Shown in pieces: positions 62,167-64,000 of a DNA stretch of 64,000 nucleotides (position 1 is the first letter of the stretch; every line of letters begins with the position of its first letter). Origin of the DNA: Xenorhabdus nematophila ATCC 19061. GTDB lineage: Bacteria; Pseudomonadota; Gammaproteobacteria; Enterobacterales; Enterobacteriaceae. The translations under genes were made by a program, and so were the position numbers. The stretch spans positions 186,001 through 250,000 of the forward strand of contig NC_014228.1 of the NCBI RefSeq assembly GCF_000252955.1, read 5' to 3'. Below the pieces are notes generated by a model, which searched no databases, was not told where the DNA came from, and saw only the letters and a list, made by a program, of their open reading frames with translations.

Positions 62167-64000
<1,834 letters not shown>

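Overview
Organism. The window looks like a chromosome segment of Xenorhabdus, a nematode-symbiotic, insect-pathogenic enterobacterium of the Morganellaceae. The basis is the 16S rRNA gene as I remember that genus, together with the gene order emrD, glpKF, zapB, rraA, menA, hslUV, ftsN, cytR, priA, rpmE, metJ-metBL, ppc, then argE-argCBGH, oxyR, sthA, fabR, yijD, trmA, btuB, murI and an rrn operon. This is the enterobacterial backbone around the E. coli 88-90 min region. Species was not determined.

Layout. 1-20.0 kb is ordinary core genome. 20.0-44.2 kb is an accessory island between ppc and metF: a thicket of insertion sequences (20.0-24.2 kb and 37.6-43.9 kb) enclosing a co-directional biosynthetic gene cluster (24.5-37.5 kb). 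44.2-46.3 kb holds metF and decayed toxin-antitoxin genes. 46.4-59.9 kb is core genome again. 59.9-64.0 kb is an rrn operon (16S, tRNA-Glu, 23S; the 23S runs off the window). Compared with the E. coli order as I remember it (metL>metF>...<ppc<argE), the ppc and metF orientations here are what an inversion of the metF-ppc block would give, with the interior replaced by the island.

The biosynthetic cluster. Its core is three overlapping genes: an N-hydroxylating flavin monooxygenase of the lysine/ornithine type, a D-amino-acid-oxidase-like flavoenzyme, and a cupin domain fused to a methionyl-tRNA-synthetase-like domain. This trio matches the hydrazine-forming cassettes described from Streptomyces (Spb38/Spb40 of s56-p1; Tri26-28 of triacsin), which join N6-hydroxylysine to an amino acid through an N-N bond and then release a hydrazino acid. 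Upstream lie a DapA-like aldolase, a rhamnose-mutarotase-like protein, a DRE-TIM (HMGL-like) aldolase, a HAD phosphatase, two short-chain dehydrogenases and an ATP-grasp-like protein. Downstream lie a signal-less periplasmic-binding-protein fold, a PLP group II decarboxylase and a GNAT acetyltransferase. There is no NRPS, PKS, transporter or regulator. I infer a small non-modular hydrazine or N-N-bonded metabolite with a carbon skeleton from the aldolase block; I cannot name the product. Several of the enzymes lack a canonical catalytic residue.

Mobile DNA. Two direct, nearly identical IS6-family copies (808 bp) bracket the cluster. Other elements are a split IS630, an ISKra4-type transposase with a broken resolvase, an IS605-type element with intact TnpB and truncated TnpA, an IS1111-type element with an in-frame stop, a second IS110-family copy interrupted by an intact IS5-type element with a TA target duplication, and an IS3-family stub. 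Core oddities include a frameshifted fabR, a btuB leader without a recognisable B12 box, a long MetJ operator before metF, and argG inside the arg operon.
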